In this document: positions 1-7,733 of the stretch, piece by piece | Position numbering within the stretch: position 1 is the first letter of the stretch | Layout: every line of letters starts with the position of its first letter | IMG/VR virus record: IMGVR_UViG_3300020463_002464 | Coordinates: 1 to 34,563 of that record | Source: a virus | DNA length: 34,563 nt | Strand: one strand, 5' to 3' | Program-made: the position numbers and the translations under genes | Notes under the pieces: generated by a model | Told to the model about the DNA's origin: nothing | The model's input: only the letters and a program-made list of their open reading frames with translations | The model's database searches: none

Positions 1-722
1 CCAGGACAAACACAGCCGCCATCAGCAATAATATGTCCACCAAGACCATGAGCAGCATCAGCACACTCCACGACTGCGGACAACTGCGGATAGCCCACAC
101 CAGTTTGTAAACGGGTAGTACAAACACTACCAGGACCAATGCCAACTTTAATAATATCTGCTCCACTTAGTATTAACTCTTGTGTTTGATCTCCAGTAAC
201 TACATTACCTGCAATAATAACAATATCACTGAACTGTGCTCTTAGTGTTCTAATAAAGTCTGCAAACCTTGTACTATATCCATTTGCAACATCTACACAA
301 ACATATTTAATGTTTCCGTTAGTCAGTTCCATAACTTTTAGAAACTTTTCCATATCCTTGTCCATGATGCCCATGCTATATGCTACATTTTCTACACGCC
401 TTTTTAGTTTATCAAAGTCTTCCGGATCAAAGAACTGTACAAGCTCATTTACTTCATATGTTTTTACAAGACAAGTAAACATTCCCATACTACTTAGTGC
501 ATCTGCCATGTCAAATGTACCAACTCCATCCATGTTACTTGCCATAATAGGAATGCCTTCATAATGACGTTCATCAGTTTCACCTGCTAGTATATTGGGT
601 TGATAGTGTCTAAATGTGTAACGTCTATGCAACCTTACTTCTTTACGACTTCCAAGTGTACTACGTTTAGGCCTCAGTAACACATTACTATAATCAAGTT
701 TAACATCTGATTCTATTCTCAT
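1..722 (-). CDS. guaC: GMP reductase, partial (3' end outside window)
   Basis: GuaC reduces GMP to IMP with NADPH in purine salvage. The visible N-terminal ~240 residues start [21 protein letters not shown], matching the bacterial GuaC opening (DVLIRPKRSTL), and later show the conserved [25 protein letters not shown] (catalytic Cys) and [10 protein letters not shown] segments, then the [13 protein letters not shown] glycine-rich region. The reading frame is open to the window edge, so the C terminus is missing. The ATG at 722-720 overlaps the stop of the upstream exonuclease gene (ATGA), so the two are translationally coupled. IMP dehydrogenase is the alternative, but the N terminus goes straight into the barrel without a CBS insert and looks like GuaC. 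In a phage it probably recycles host guanine nucleotides for DNA synthesis. Confidence 0.93.
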   Translation of the reverse strand, partial: MRIESDVKLDYSNVLLRPKRSTLGSRKEVRLHRRYTFRHYQPNILAGETDERHYEGIPIMASNMDGVGTFDMADALSSMGMFTCLVKTYEVNELVQFFDPEDFDKLKRRVENVAYSMGIMDKDMEKFLKVMELTNGNIKYVCVDVANGYSTRFADFIRTLRAQFSDIVIIAGNVVTGDQTQELILSGADIIKVGIGPGSVCTTRLQTGVGYPQLSAVVECADAAHGLGGHIIADGGCVCP

Positions 723-1258
723 TTTAATACTAGTCCTAACTGTTGAACACATTGTTGTACACACAAAGCCTGTACTTTACAATCTTCTAGTGCATTGTGT
801 GCTTTAAAATTAATCTTTTTACGGGGATCTTCTGGCATAATACCAAATAACGTACGACTGTCTTTTACTATCCAAAACGGCCACGGACATATGAGATCCC
901 ATTGTTTGTACATATGTTCCATAATAACAACATCAAATGCAGGTCCTTGACACCAAAGTGTATCAATTCCTACACACCACTTTTTCAATGCTTGTAATAT
1001 ATCTACTACTGGCGTTCTATTAGCATCACCAAATGCATCTTCTTGAACATCTTTTGGCTGCGATGCCCACCATGCAAGTGTACTATCGTCTACTTCTCGT
1101 CCACGTTCACTTTGCTCATCAACGTCAAACTTGTAGTAAAATTCTTGGAACGGATCACTAATTGCATTTGGATTAAACTTTACTCCGCCAATAGTTAACA
1201 CCGTAGCATCAAAGTTCGTTGCTAACGTTTCCAAATCAATCATTGCATGTGTAGTCAT
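719..1258 (-). CDS. DexA-like 3'-5' exonuclease (DEDD/RNase H fold)
   Basis: A 179-residue DEDD-family exonuclease resembling T4 DexA and the Rv2179c-type nucleases. The first metal-binding motif is DLE at residues 8-10 (MIDLETL). The aromatic-rich middle includes STLAWWASQP, a typical DexA-family feature, and the last motif is HNALED near residues 154-159, which supplies the catalytic His and Asp. Such enzymes trim single-stranded DNA or RNA 3' ends; in T-even phages DexA takes part in host DNA breakdown. It is first in a two-gene unit with guaC, and a TTGACC-17-TACTAT promoter lies just upstream (1287-1315). The family assignment is firm; the true substrate (DNA or RNA) cannot be read from sequence. 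Confidence 0.88.
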   Translation of the reverse strand: MTTHAMIDLETLATNFDATVLTIGGVKFNPNAISDPFQEFYYKFDVDEQSERGREVDDSTLAWWASQPKDVQEDAFGDANRTPVVDILQALKKWCVGIDTLWCQGPAFDVVIMEHMYKQWDLICPWPFWIVKDSRTLFGIMPEDPRKKINFKAHNALEDCKVQALCVQQCVQQLGLVLK

Positions 1259-1286
1259 TTGTACTTTCCTATATTACATTATTTCT

Positions 1287-1315
1287 ATAGTAACATATAA
1301 AAGTCAAAAGGTCAA
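1287..1315 (-). promoter_or_regulatory. sigma70-type promoter for exonuclease-guaC
   Basis: On the minus strand a TTGACC box (1315-1310) is followed after 17 nt by TACTAT (1292-1287), about 30 nt upstream of the exonuclease ATG. It sits in the 59-nt gap after the stop of the preceding gene. Confidence 0.5.
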
Positions 1316-1317
1316 GC

Positions 1318-1953
1318 CTAAACTGCACCTTTTTTACTACTTGCTAGTTTTATTGTTTCGTCTAGTGGGGAATATTCTACAAAGTGCATGTACTTTGTAT
1401 TAGCATCGTCTTTTAAAATATCATCTAATAAACTAACATCGTGATCCATAGTAATAATACCAAGTTGATCTTCGAGTGTTTCTAAGTATCTAACTCCATA
1501 TAAGTTTAAAAGTTCTTGGCTTGCATATACTACTTTTTTATCGTCAAAAAAATCCATAGCATCTATAAACATTGGAGTTGTATGTTTTTCTCTAACACGT
1601 TCTTGCTGATGTTTTAAGATATTTTGATCTCTACCAATTATTAGATACTTTACTTTAGCATACTGCATAGCATGTTTATGAAATAATTTGTAATTTGGTA
1701 TTGTTTCAACACCGTCGTCAAAGTAAGGACAACTAATACTGGTATAGAAATGTTTGGATTGTGTCCAATCAAAATCTTTAAGTAAACTAGGATCTTTCCA
1801 ACACTCAGCAAAAGGCTCCATGTCGTGCCCTTCCCAGTACTTTTCTTTTAATGAATCCCAACCTTTAACGTCTTGTGTTGCACTAAATGCTTTTGCAAAC
1901 AAGTGATTACCAGAACCTTGTGGTCCTGTAGCAATTATCAATGTAGGTTTCAT
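1318..1953 (-). CDS. P-loop NTPase/sulfotransferase-like protein of unknown function
   Basis: A 211-residue protein opening with a beta strand and a Walker-A-like loop, LIIATGPQGSGNHLFAKAF (GPQGSGNH at about residues 10-17). The loop ends in Asn-His where kinases have Lys-Ser/Thr, an arrangement closer to sulfotransferase-type P-loops than to classical ATPases. No clear Walker B motif is visible. It is translationally coupled to the upstream oxygenase-like gene: the stop of that gene and this start share base 1953. Together with that gene it may act on a small metabolite or on cell-surface material, but this is inference from neighbourhood only. Confidence 0.6.
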   Translation of the reverse strand: MKPTLIIATGPQGSGNHLFAKAFSATQDVKGWDSLKEKYWEGHDMEPFAECWKDPSLLKDFDWTQSKHFYTSISCPYFDDGVETIPNYKLFHKHAMQYAKVKYLIIGRDQNILKHQQERVREKHTTPMFIDAMDFFDDKKVVYASQELLNLYGVRYLETLEDQLGIITMDHDVSLLDDILKDDANTKYMHFVEYSPLDETIKLASSKKGAV

Positions 1954-2690
1954 TATACAGTAAGTAAAATTTTGTCTTTGTGTCCGTTGGCTAAAATTTC
2001 TCTAGTACGATCTGTTTTTAACCCAGTAACTTGTAGTGTTGGACGTGGATGACTACTTGCATTACAAGTTGCATGAGGTACGTTTGACCAGTCAAATATA
2101 TGTGCTTCGCCTGCTTTCCAATGACTGTAAACATGTGTTCCATACATATAAAATTGTCCTGGTTGCCAGTCCTCTAGCATAATTGTAATACGAGCTACTT
2201 TTTCTGGATCTTCTGGACAACGGTCCCAAAGTTTATCAATATGATAATTAAACATCTGTCCTGTTAGTTGCACATGGGCACGTTTTTTAGCACCGTTTGT
2301 ACCAACTTCCATTCCAAAGAAATCCATCATTTTGTAAAGTGTTGGAAATTCTTCCCAATCATCTACAATGTTTGTTAACAAAAGATCCTTTGGTTTTCCG
2401 CCACCTTTGGCAATGTCATACTCTTCTTGTACTAACATAGGAGATTCTTTGTCGGTGTTTCCAAAGTACTTTCTTGTTTGCCAATTAATTGGTTTACTGC
2501 GTTCTACTAGCCTATCTGATTCTTCTTTCCAGTCACCTTCAAATCTGCCAATAATATCGTACCATTCTCCTGGCTTATCTGCAATATTTTTGTCAAAATG
2601 ATATTCACTGTGTGCAACTGTCCAGTCCCAACTTGATTGATATGCATCTGTTTCTTCTAATTGTTTATTCCAATTTGTATTATTATACAT
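1953..2690 (-). CDS. 2-oxoglutarate/Fe(II) oxygenase-like protein, copy A
   Basis: A 245-residue protein with a plausible facial triad: His150-x-Asp152 in FNYHIDKLWD, distal His206 in NVPHATCNAS and Arg216 in HPRPTLQVTG as candidate 2-oxoglutarate anchor. This order and the Trp-rich core (MLEDWQPGQF, YSHWKAGEAHIFDW) fit a double-stranded beta-helix dioxygenase of the aspartyl/asparaginyl-hydroxylase type. Substrate unknown. It lies directly downstream of TctA (start overlaps its end by 8 nt) and has a perfect TATAAATA box about 31 nt upstream of the start. A paralogue with altered triad residues lies on the other side of the transporter genes. Confidence 0.65.
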   Translation of the reverse strand: MYNNTNWNKQLEETDAYQSSWDWTVAHSEYHFDKNIADKPGEWYDIIGRFEGDWKEESDRLVERSKPINWQTRKYFGNTDKESPMLVQEEYDIAKGGGKPKDLLLTNIVDDWEEFPTLYKMMDFFGMEVGTNGAKKRAHVQLTGQMFNYHIDKLWDRCPEDPEKVARITIMLEDWQPGQFYMYGTHVYSHWKAGEAHIFDWSNVPHATCNASSHPRPTLQVTGLKTDRTREILANGHKDKILLTV

Positions 2691-4191
2691 AATCTAATCC
2701 TTTATCTTTTCTAACGATACTATTTATAAATATGCCCACTGCGATTAAAATACAAACTACAAAGATAGGATGGTTGTAAATGTTAAATAAATCTAACCAT
2801 CTAATATCCGCCCATGCCGCATATCCTGCTTTCCATTGCTTGTAGCCATATAACTGTAGTGTTCCCCAAAAGTATTGATCAATTTTAAATGCCACAACGT
2901 ATGCAACAAGTATTGCTGGTCTACTAATGTTGAAATATTTACAAACACAACCAATTGCACTTAATATTGTTAACAATGCTAAGTCTTCCCAACCACCTGT
3001 GTATTGCATATTTGCATAAATGATTACTGCTAAAATAAATGCGGCATAAATCCAAAATGGAACTTCTAATACTTTTAGGATATATTTGTAACAGAATATA
3101 CTTAATAATGCTACGCCAATTGTTCCAAAGATGTATCCAAATGCTAAACTATTTGTAAAGTTTAAATCATTTAATAAATCTGGTGTTCCAATTTCCATAC
3201 CAAAGTACATACAAATTGCCATAACCATAGCGGCAAATGGCGCGGCTGGAATTCCAAACAAACATGCAGGAATCATACTAGATACCTTTTGTGCATTGTT
3301 TGCTCCTTCGCAACCTAATAATCCTACTGGATTTCCTTCACCAAATGGAACTTCTTGATTCTTTTCTTTATGTGCGGCCTTAGTTGCTCCGTATGCCAAA
3401 AAGTCTCCTACGGCTCCCCCTACACCTGGTAGTAGTCCTGTGACAAAACCAATTAGTCCGCCACGGGCCATATCTCGCCAATTCTTTTTACAATCGCCAA
3501 ATCCTTCTCGTAAACCATCAAAATAGTTTCCATTCATTGGCGGTGCCGCTGATTTGATTTTTCGTCTGAATCCATCTAATAACTCTGGAACTCCAAATAG
3601 TCCTGATAGTAAAACTACCATACCAATTCCGTTTTGTAAGTATTCCCAACCAAAAGTTAGTCTAGGCTTACTGGTTACAGTTTCTCCAACCATACCAACT
3701 GCTAGTCCAAATATAATTGCAATAATACTTAAAAATACATTTTTACTTGCTACAAAGCCTACACAGGCTAGAGCCATCATCATAAAGCCCAAGAATTCAG
3801 GGCGTCCAAATAATACTATAATCTTTCCATAATAAGGAAGTAGGAAGAAAGTTAATGCCGCGAATATGACACCATTAAAGGTTGAGTCAGTAATAGCAAT
3901 ACCCATTGCTCTTGCCGCTTGACCTTTCTTTGCCATAGGATAACCGTCAATAACACATGCCGCAGTAGTACTTGCACCCGGAATGCCTGTTAGAATACTT
4001 GTGTAACTATCTGCACTTGCACAACTTGCTACAATTGCAGTAAGAAAGACCAACCCCAAGTAAGGATCGGCCATAAAATAAGTACCCATGCTAAAGACAG
4101 TTATCAGGGCGGTAGTTACACCTGCAATAGGTATAATACCAACTAGCATTCCATACATGGTGCCAATTAAAGCCCAGATAACATAGTCCAT
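2683..4191 (-). CDS. tctA: Tripartite tricarboxylate transporter large permease, TctA-like
   Basis: A 502-residue polytopic inner-membrane protein of the TctA family (PF01970), full length for the family. Family features include the N-terminal GMLVGIIPIAGVTTAL loop, SILTGIPGASTTAACVIDG with its Gly-Ile-Pro-Gly element, and the second half GFVTGLLPGVGGAVGDFL followed by IPACLFGIPAAP. About ten or more hydrophobic helices are evident. TctA carries the ion-coupled transport of carboxylates handed over by a periplasmic TctC protein. Its tctC-like partner lies 12 nt upstream, so the two form one unit. No TctB-like small four-helix subunit is present nearby. A complete TctA in a phage is unusual. 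The transported substrate cannot be deduced. Confidence 0.92.
   Translation of the reverse strand: MDYVIWALIGTMYGMLVGIIPIAGVTTALITVFSMGTYFMADPYLGLVFLTAIVASCASADSYTSILTGIPGASTTAACVIDGYPMAKKGQAARAMGIAITDSTFNGVIFAALTFFLLPYYGKIIVLFGRPEFLGFMMMALACVGFVASKNVFLSIIAIIFGLAVGMVGETVTSKPRLTFGWEYLQNGIGMVVLLSGLFGVPELLDGFRRKIKSAAPPMNGNYFDGLREGFGDCKKNWRDMARGGLIGFVTGLLPGVGGAVGDFLAYGATKAAHKEKNQEVPFGEGNPVGLLGCEGANNAQKVSSMIPACLFGIPAAPFAAMVMAICMYFGMEIGTPDLLNDLNFTNSLAFGYIFGTIGVALLSIFCYKYILKVLEVPFWIYAAFILAVIIYANMQYTGGWEDLALLTILSAIGCVCKYFNISRPAILVAYVVAFKIDQYFWGTLQLYGYKQWKAGYAAWADIRWLDLFNIYNHPIFVVCILIAVGIFINSIVRKDKGLDYV
2721..2728 (-). promoter_or_regulatory. T4-like late promoter box TATAAATA
   Basis: A perfect TATAAATA on the minus strand inside the 3' end of the TctA gene, about 30 nt before the start of the oxygenase-like gene. 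This is the T4 late-promoter consensus and fits the NATAAATA box of T4-like marine phages. It would allow the oxygenase and P-loop genes to be expressed late without TctA. Confidence 0.5.
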
Positions 4192-4203
4192 TAGTTTAGT
4201 CCT

Positions 4204-5256
4204 TTACTTTAAAAGTTCAGGCTTGTAGATTGATGGAAAGCCATATGCTTCTTGATTCCACTTAACTGCATCTTTAAGAGCTTTCTCTGTAATCAATGAT
4301 TTAAGTGCTTTCAATAATGCTGGTCCATCCTGGATCCAAGGATACACACCTGTCTTTGCATAAATTTCCTTACTTGCAACTGGATCATTGATCATTGCAG
4401 TAACAGCCGCTTTAATCTTGGCCGCATTAGGATTACCTTTGTTTACCCAAAGCGACTTTTGAATTGCATCACGCCAGTTACGAGTAAGTTTGTATGCATT
4501 GTACAAGTCACCTTTTGGTGCTTCACCCCATAACTTTGCATATACGTCTTCAAATTGTGTATTTGGAAAGTTTGGATCTGCTATTTGTACATTGTTTTCT
4601 AAGTCTAGGATACCATGTGTGAACCAAAGTTCATTACCTTTGATACCTGTATAAAAACGCTTCCATGCCGCTGGTGATTCACGAGCTACATCAAATTCTC
4701 CGTTTTTAAAACCAAGACGTTTTTCTCCGCCTGATACACCGTTTACCCAAACAAAACGCTCTCTCCAACATGCTAGATATGCTTCAACTGTACCACCTGG
4801 TTGTGGACCACATACCAACATAGCCGCTGCGGCCGCATCTGGTTCAAAACCTGATCCGCCAGCAATAGTCCATGTACCAGTCTTTTCATCCTTACCTTCT
4901 TGTTTACCAAGAACGATATCGTTGTTCATTGAACCCATAAGCTCATAGTCAAAGTAGTTGTAATCAATCTTATCTAGTAAGTATGATACACCATTTCCAC
5001 CATGTGCAACCATGATTGTTTTGTCATCAAAACGTAGGCTTTTATGGAATTTGTTAAAACCTGGAATATCTCTTGCTCCAGGAATATGACGAACCACTAC
5101 TGGCTCACCAATAAATTTTTCTAAGTTCTTTGCAATGATTTCTCCCCATACACTAGTGCCTTTGCCTGGTGCTTGTGGAACAATCAAAGTATAGTCTGCC
5201 ATGGCACTAGTAGCCATAAACATCGAGGCGATTAAGCCTAAAAATAGTTTTTTCAT
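4204..5256 (-). CDS. tctC: Periplasmic solute-binding protein, TctC/Bug family
   Basis: A 350-residue secreted binding protein. A signal peptide (KKLFLGLIASMFMATSAMA, cleavage before DYTL near residue 21) is followed by the TctC/Bug opening LIVPQAPGKGTSVWGEIIAKNL and GEPVVVRHIPGARDIPG, equivalent to the family's PGGxxD and VVVENRPGAGG segments. TctC proteins bind carboxylates in the periplasm and deliver them to TctA. It is the first gene of a two-gene unit with the permease 12 nt downstream. The leader is about 150 nt and holds a GATAAATA late box. Compared with typical Bug proteins the ligand loop (APGKGTSVW) is divergent, so the ligand may differ. Confidence 0.88.
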   Translation of the reverse strand: MKKLFLGLIASMFMATSAMADYTLIVPQAPGKGTSVWGEIIAKNLEKFIGEPVVVRHIPGARDIPGFNKFHKSLRFDDKTIMVAHGGNGVSYLLDKIDYNYFDYELMGSMNNDIVLGKQEGKDEKTGTWTIAGGSGFEPDAAAAAMLVCGPQPGGTVEAYLACWRERFVWVNGVSGGEKRLGFKNGEFDVARESPAAWKRFYTGIKGNELWFTHGILDLENNVQIADPNFPNTQFEDVYAKLWGEAPKGDLYNAYKLTRNWRDAIQKSLWVNKGNPNAAKIKAAVTAMINDPVASKEIYAKTGVYPWIQDGPALLKALKSLITEKALKDAVKWNQEAYGFPSIYKPELLK

Positions 5257-5410
5257 TGTTGAAATTTCCTCTTAAGATTAGCTAGTCATAATATCACAAT
5301 TATAGAGATAACTGCTTACACAAGTTGTATAATATGAAATTTTATAAGTATGATAGACTCTTTTGAATAGATGTTACGATAACCGTATGCCATCTAAAAG
5401 TATTTATCAT
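5257..5410 (-). promoter_or_regulatory. Leader region of the tctC-tctA unit with late box GATAAATA
   Basis: A 154-nt non-coding stretch. GATAAATA (complement of 5401-5408) lies right after the stop of the upstream gene and fits the NATAAATA late motif. A TATAAT hexamer is present (complement of 5299-5304) but no good -35 box stands 16-18 nt before it. A weak imperfect hairpin (arms TACG/CGTA) lies near 5380. No small gene was seen. Confidence 0.4.
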
Positions 5411-6142
5411 CTAAACATCAATAACAATCATTTCTGAATTAGAATCTTCTATTAATTGTTTTGTATGTTCAGTGACATATCCGGTTAACTGTAGCATAGG
5501 ACAAGAATACCAACCAGTGTTGACCCAACTGTAAGGTACATTAAACCAATCCCATGTTATACAATCGCCTTTGCTCCAGTGTGACCAAATTTCTGTGCCA
5601 AGACACATTACTTGTCCAAACTTCCAATCGTCAAGTGCAATCATAAATCTTGACATTGTTTCAGGTTGTTCATCCATTTTTACAACCTTAAACGAATTCT
5701 TTCTTTCTCTACGAGCCGCTAAGTTATCAATGTGTAAATGAAATATATGCCCAGTTCTTTGATTCTTAAACATTACATCATAATCTCTTAAACCAAGTTG
5801 CTCTGCCATATTATTAAATATGTCAACATCATCAGCAACACAATGTTCGAAAATAGGAGCCTGTGGATTTGCTCCTGCCCTTAGTAAATCCATTTGCTCT
5901 GACCTACCACTAAACACTGGCTCTTTTTTATCATATGGTCCGTATACATGATGATTTCTATTTGCCCAGTTTACTTCTAAGCATCTATCAAACATGTCTT
6001 GTAGATCCCATTCGCCATCAAATTGACAAACTTCAATGTAATCTTCTGTTTCTTGTTTTGGATCAAAATGGAAGTTACTACGTTTCCTAGTAAAGTTCCA
6101 CCTACTATCGTTGTAATTTTCAAATTTATTTAAAGGTTTCAT
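5411..6142 (-). CDS. 2-oxoglutarate oxygenase-like protein, copy B, with altered active site
   Basis: A 243-residue paralogue of the protein at 1953-2690, sharing the His-x-Asp motif (FHLHIDNL, His137/Asp139) and the WSHWSKGDCITWDWFNVP core. At the place of the distal His it has Tyr (NVPYSW, Tyr204), and the candidate 2-oxoglutarate Arg is Cys (YSCPMLQLTG, Cys214). It may therefore be a non-catalytic or changed-chemistry copy. The start is taken as the ATG at 6142-6140, which overlaps the upstream stop as ATGA; an ATG 12 nt further upstream (6154) is possible. It lies just upstream of the TctC/TctA pair. Confidence 0.6.
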   Translation of the reverse strand: MKPLNKFENYNDSRWNFTRKRSNFHFDPKQETEDYIEVCQFDGEWDLQDMFDRCLEVNWANRNHHVYGPYDKKEPVFSGRSEQMDLLRAGANPQAPIFEHCVADDVDIFNNMAEQLGLRDYDVMFKNQRTGHIFHLHIDNLAARRERKNSFKVVKMDEQPETMSRFMIALDDWKFGQVMCLGTEIWSHWSKGDCITWDWFNVPYSWVNTGWYSCPMLQLTGYVTEHTKQLIEDSNSEMIVIDV

Positions 6143-6360
6143 ACATACATCCAAACTAACATAGGTATTATAATAGCAAATTGTGGAAGAAAGTTAAGAA
6201 TAATTGCTTTCTCATTCCAACGCCAACCTACATATATCCAGCCAGCGGCGCCAATCATCTGTAGTATGCTATTCCACGGCGTTGCACCTGCCACATGCAG
6301 TATCATTGCTAATAATATAGTTATAGCACTTCCGTACTTGATTACTGTAATGTGATTCAC
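6139..6360 (-). CDS. Small membrane protein (about 73 aa)
   Basis: A 73-residue hydrophobic protein with two or three helices: residues 8-26 (KYGSAITILLAMILHVAG), 30-48 around PWNSILQMIGAAGWIYVGW, and 52-72 at the C terminus. The central PWN...GAAGWIYVGWRWNEKAIILN resembles small DUF6552-like membrane proteins of marine bacteria and phages, but I am not certain of the family. It is coupled to both neighbours: its start overlaps the nucleotidyltransferase stop and its stop overlaps the next start by ATGA. It is too short to be a TctB subunit. Confidence 0.7.
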   Translation of the reverse strand: MNHITVIKYGSAITILLAMILHVAGATPWNSILQMIGAAGWIYVGWRWNEKAIILNFLPQFAIIIPMLVWMYV

Positions 6361-6752
6361 AGTTCGCCTTTTGATCTCATTTCTGCACGAATCTTAGTTG
6401 CACTAATATTATGCACACGTTCACCTAAGTCATGTTCTGTAAAAGTATATCCTACACCTCTACCATAACTTATGTCTACAATATTAGGTACTAACATTAC
6501 TTCAAAGTCTTCACCAATAATATATCCTTTTGTATATAAAACGCCAGCTATATCGTTACTTACTTTGTCAAAGTCAAATGGGTTGTCTGTATTACCCATA
6601 CCAGCATCAACACCTTGTACATCTCGTACCATAATTAAGACTTGTCCTGTAATTTCATGTGCCTTTTCAAAAAGTTGGCTATGTCCATCGTGCCATGGTT
6701 GCCATCTTCCTAACATTTGTACTGTAGGTTTTTTGTAGTCGAAAACGCTCAT
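6357..6752 (-). CDS. HIGH-superfamily nucleotidyltransferase (NMNAT/cytidylyltransferase-like)
   Basis: A 131-residue single-domain nucleotidyltransferase. It shows the N-terminal GRWQPWHDGH motif (residues 15-24), equivalent to GxFxPxHxGH, and the C-terminal ISATKIR motif (about 116-122), equivalent to ISxTxxR. These bind the nucleotide triphosphate. Enzymes of this size include nicotinamide-mononucleotide adenylyltransferases of the NadM/NadR type and glycerol-3-phosphate or phosphopantetheine nucleotidyltransferases; the GRWQPxHxGH form is closest to NadM/NadR. It is coupled to the upstream APS-kinase-like gene by a 4-nt overlap, hinting at a joint pathway such as NAD salvage or sugar/lipid head-group activation. 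Confidence 0.75.
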   Translation of the reverse strand: MSVFDYKKPTVQMLGRWQPWHDGHSQLFEKAHEITGQVLIMVRDVQGVDAGMGNTDNPFDFDKVSNDIAGVLYTKGYIIGEDFEVMLVPNIVDISYGRGVGYTFTEHDLGERVHNISATKIRAEMRSKGEL

Positions 6753-7192
6753 AATCTCTCCGTTGGTAAGCCTTTTTGTGTTCTTATATAATTTTCTACA
6801 ACTTTAGTAAGTTGTTGGTCAGTATCTTTAAACCATTTCTTCACATGATAATTTACTTTTACAGGCGGCTGAAACATTCTATTTGTATCTTCATACGCAC
6901 CTTCTTTGATAGTATCCATCCATACTGTGTAATCAGGTACAAATTCTAATCTTGCATTTTCAGTAGGACATATAAAGTCCGCTACTGCAATACCTCCTGC
7001 ACTTACAACACCATCTGCTAAGTATCGCATACGTTGTGCTTGCCTCATTCTGCCTTCTTGTGTAAAGTCCCAATCATTATATTTTGTTCTAACTTCATCA
7101 GCATTGATATGTACACCGCCAACTAGTTTAGCAAAAGGCTTTGCTAATGTAGTTTTACCACTTCCTGGTAATCCAAATATTAATATTTTCAT
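6749..7192 (-). CDS. Adenylylsulfate-kinase-like P-loop kinase
   Basis: A 147-residue kinase. The Walker A motif GLPGSGKTTLAKPFAKLV (residues 7-14) is followed by INADEVRTKYNDWDFTQEGR, MRQAQRMRYLADGVVSAGG and VADFICPTENAR. This order and spacing match APS kinase (CysC: DGDNVR, RxxNIxRxxEVAxL, FISPxxxxR). It is shorter than typical CysC (about 200 aa), and several substrate-binding residues differ, so phosphorylation of another small substrate is possible. It overlaps the downstream nucleotidyltransferase by 4 nt and the upstream hypothetical by 4 nt, making a tight gene string. Confidence 0.72.
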   Translation of the reverse strand: MKILIFGLPGSGKTTLAKPFAKLVGGVHINADEVRTKYNDWDFTQEGRMRQAQRMRYLADGVVSAGGIAVADFICPTENARLEFVPDYTVWMDTIKEGAYEDTNRMFQPPVKVNYHVKKWFKDTDQQLTKVVENYIRTQKGLPTERL

Positions 7193-7545
7193 CTTGTTGC
7201 TATCATTGTTAAACTTAGTCCACAGACTCGTAACTTGAGTCTACCTTTATGTTCAAATACTACTATCTTAGCACGTTGTCCATTTGTAGTTTCGTATTCG
7301 CAAATATAGTCGTCAGGAATATTAACTCCACCTTTTGCAAGTGTAGTATGTACACAATTCTGTAATTGTTCTTTGTATTCATTATCTACCCAACTACGAG
7401 CAAGAGCTCTAGCAAGTATGTCAGGTAATTGTTGCTTTATTTCAGCAGTTGTGTTTAGATCAATATCTTCGTTAACCAGTTTAAACTGGTATACATATTC
7501 TATTGGAAGTTTAGGTTCTTCATATTTTACTAATGCAGTTTTCAT
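7189..7545 (-). CDS. Hypothetical protein (118 aa)
   Basis: Family not recognised. A soluble 118-residue protein, with a helical N-terminal half (DLNTTAEIKQQLPDILARAL) and a beta-rich C-terminal half (GQRAKIVVFEHKGRLKLRVCG). Its start shares a base with the stop of the upstream small gene and its end overlaps the APS-kinase-like start by 4 nt, so it is part of the same transcript. Confidence 0.7.
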   Translation of the reverse strand: MKTALVKYEEPKLPIEYVYQFKLVNEDIDLNTTAEIKQQLPDILARALARSWVDNEYKEQLQNCVHTTLAKGGVNIPDDYICEYETTNGQRAKIVVFEHKGRLKLRVCGLSLTMIATR

Positions 7546-7733
7546 TAAAAGTCAACATCTCTGCCATTAATACTATAAGTGCTTCCATTAAATCCTTGTT
7601 TTAATTTTTCCTCATCCGACATATTCTCGCTGTTCATGCGGGTCCTTGGATCGAACGACTTCTTCTCCACCTGCTCCACTTGAGGATTCTTTTTCTTCGG
7701 AAAGAATTTTTTCAATAGTTGATTTATAATCAT
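7545..7733 (-). CDS. Small basic protein overlapping the upstream gene by 122 nt
   Basis: A 62-residue open frame beginning MIINQLLKKFFPKKK and ending STYSINGRDVDF, with the stop abutting the start of the next gene. The first 122 nt are shared in another frame with the 3' end of the zinc-ribbon gene at 7612-7941. Precise abutment downstream argues that it is real; the long overlap argues for caution. The shared part of the upstream protein is low-complexity and acidic (EEKESSSGAGGEE), as expected if only one frame is constrained there. Confidence 0.5.
   Translation of the reverse strand: MIINQLLKKFFPKKKNPQVEQVEKKSFDPRTRMNSENMSDEEKLKQGFNGSTYSINGRDVDF

Noticed and set aside
5257-5410. A sigma70 promoter using the TATAAT at 5299-5304 for the tctC gene.
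   Set aside because: No acceptable -35 hexamer lies at 16-18 nt spacing; the GATAAATA box at 5401-5408 is the better candidate.
6139-6360. The small membrane protein as TctB subunit of the transporter.
   Set aside because: It is only 73 residues with two or three helices; TctB has about 150 residues and four helices, and the sequence pattern differs.
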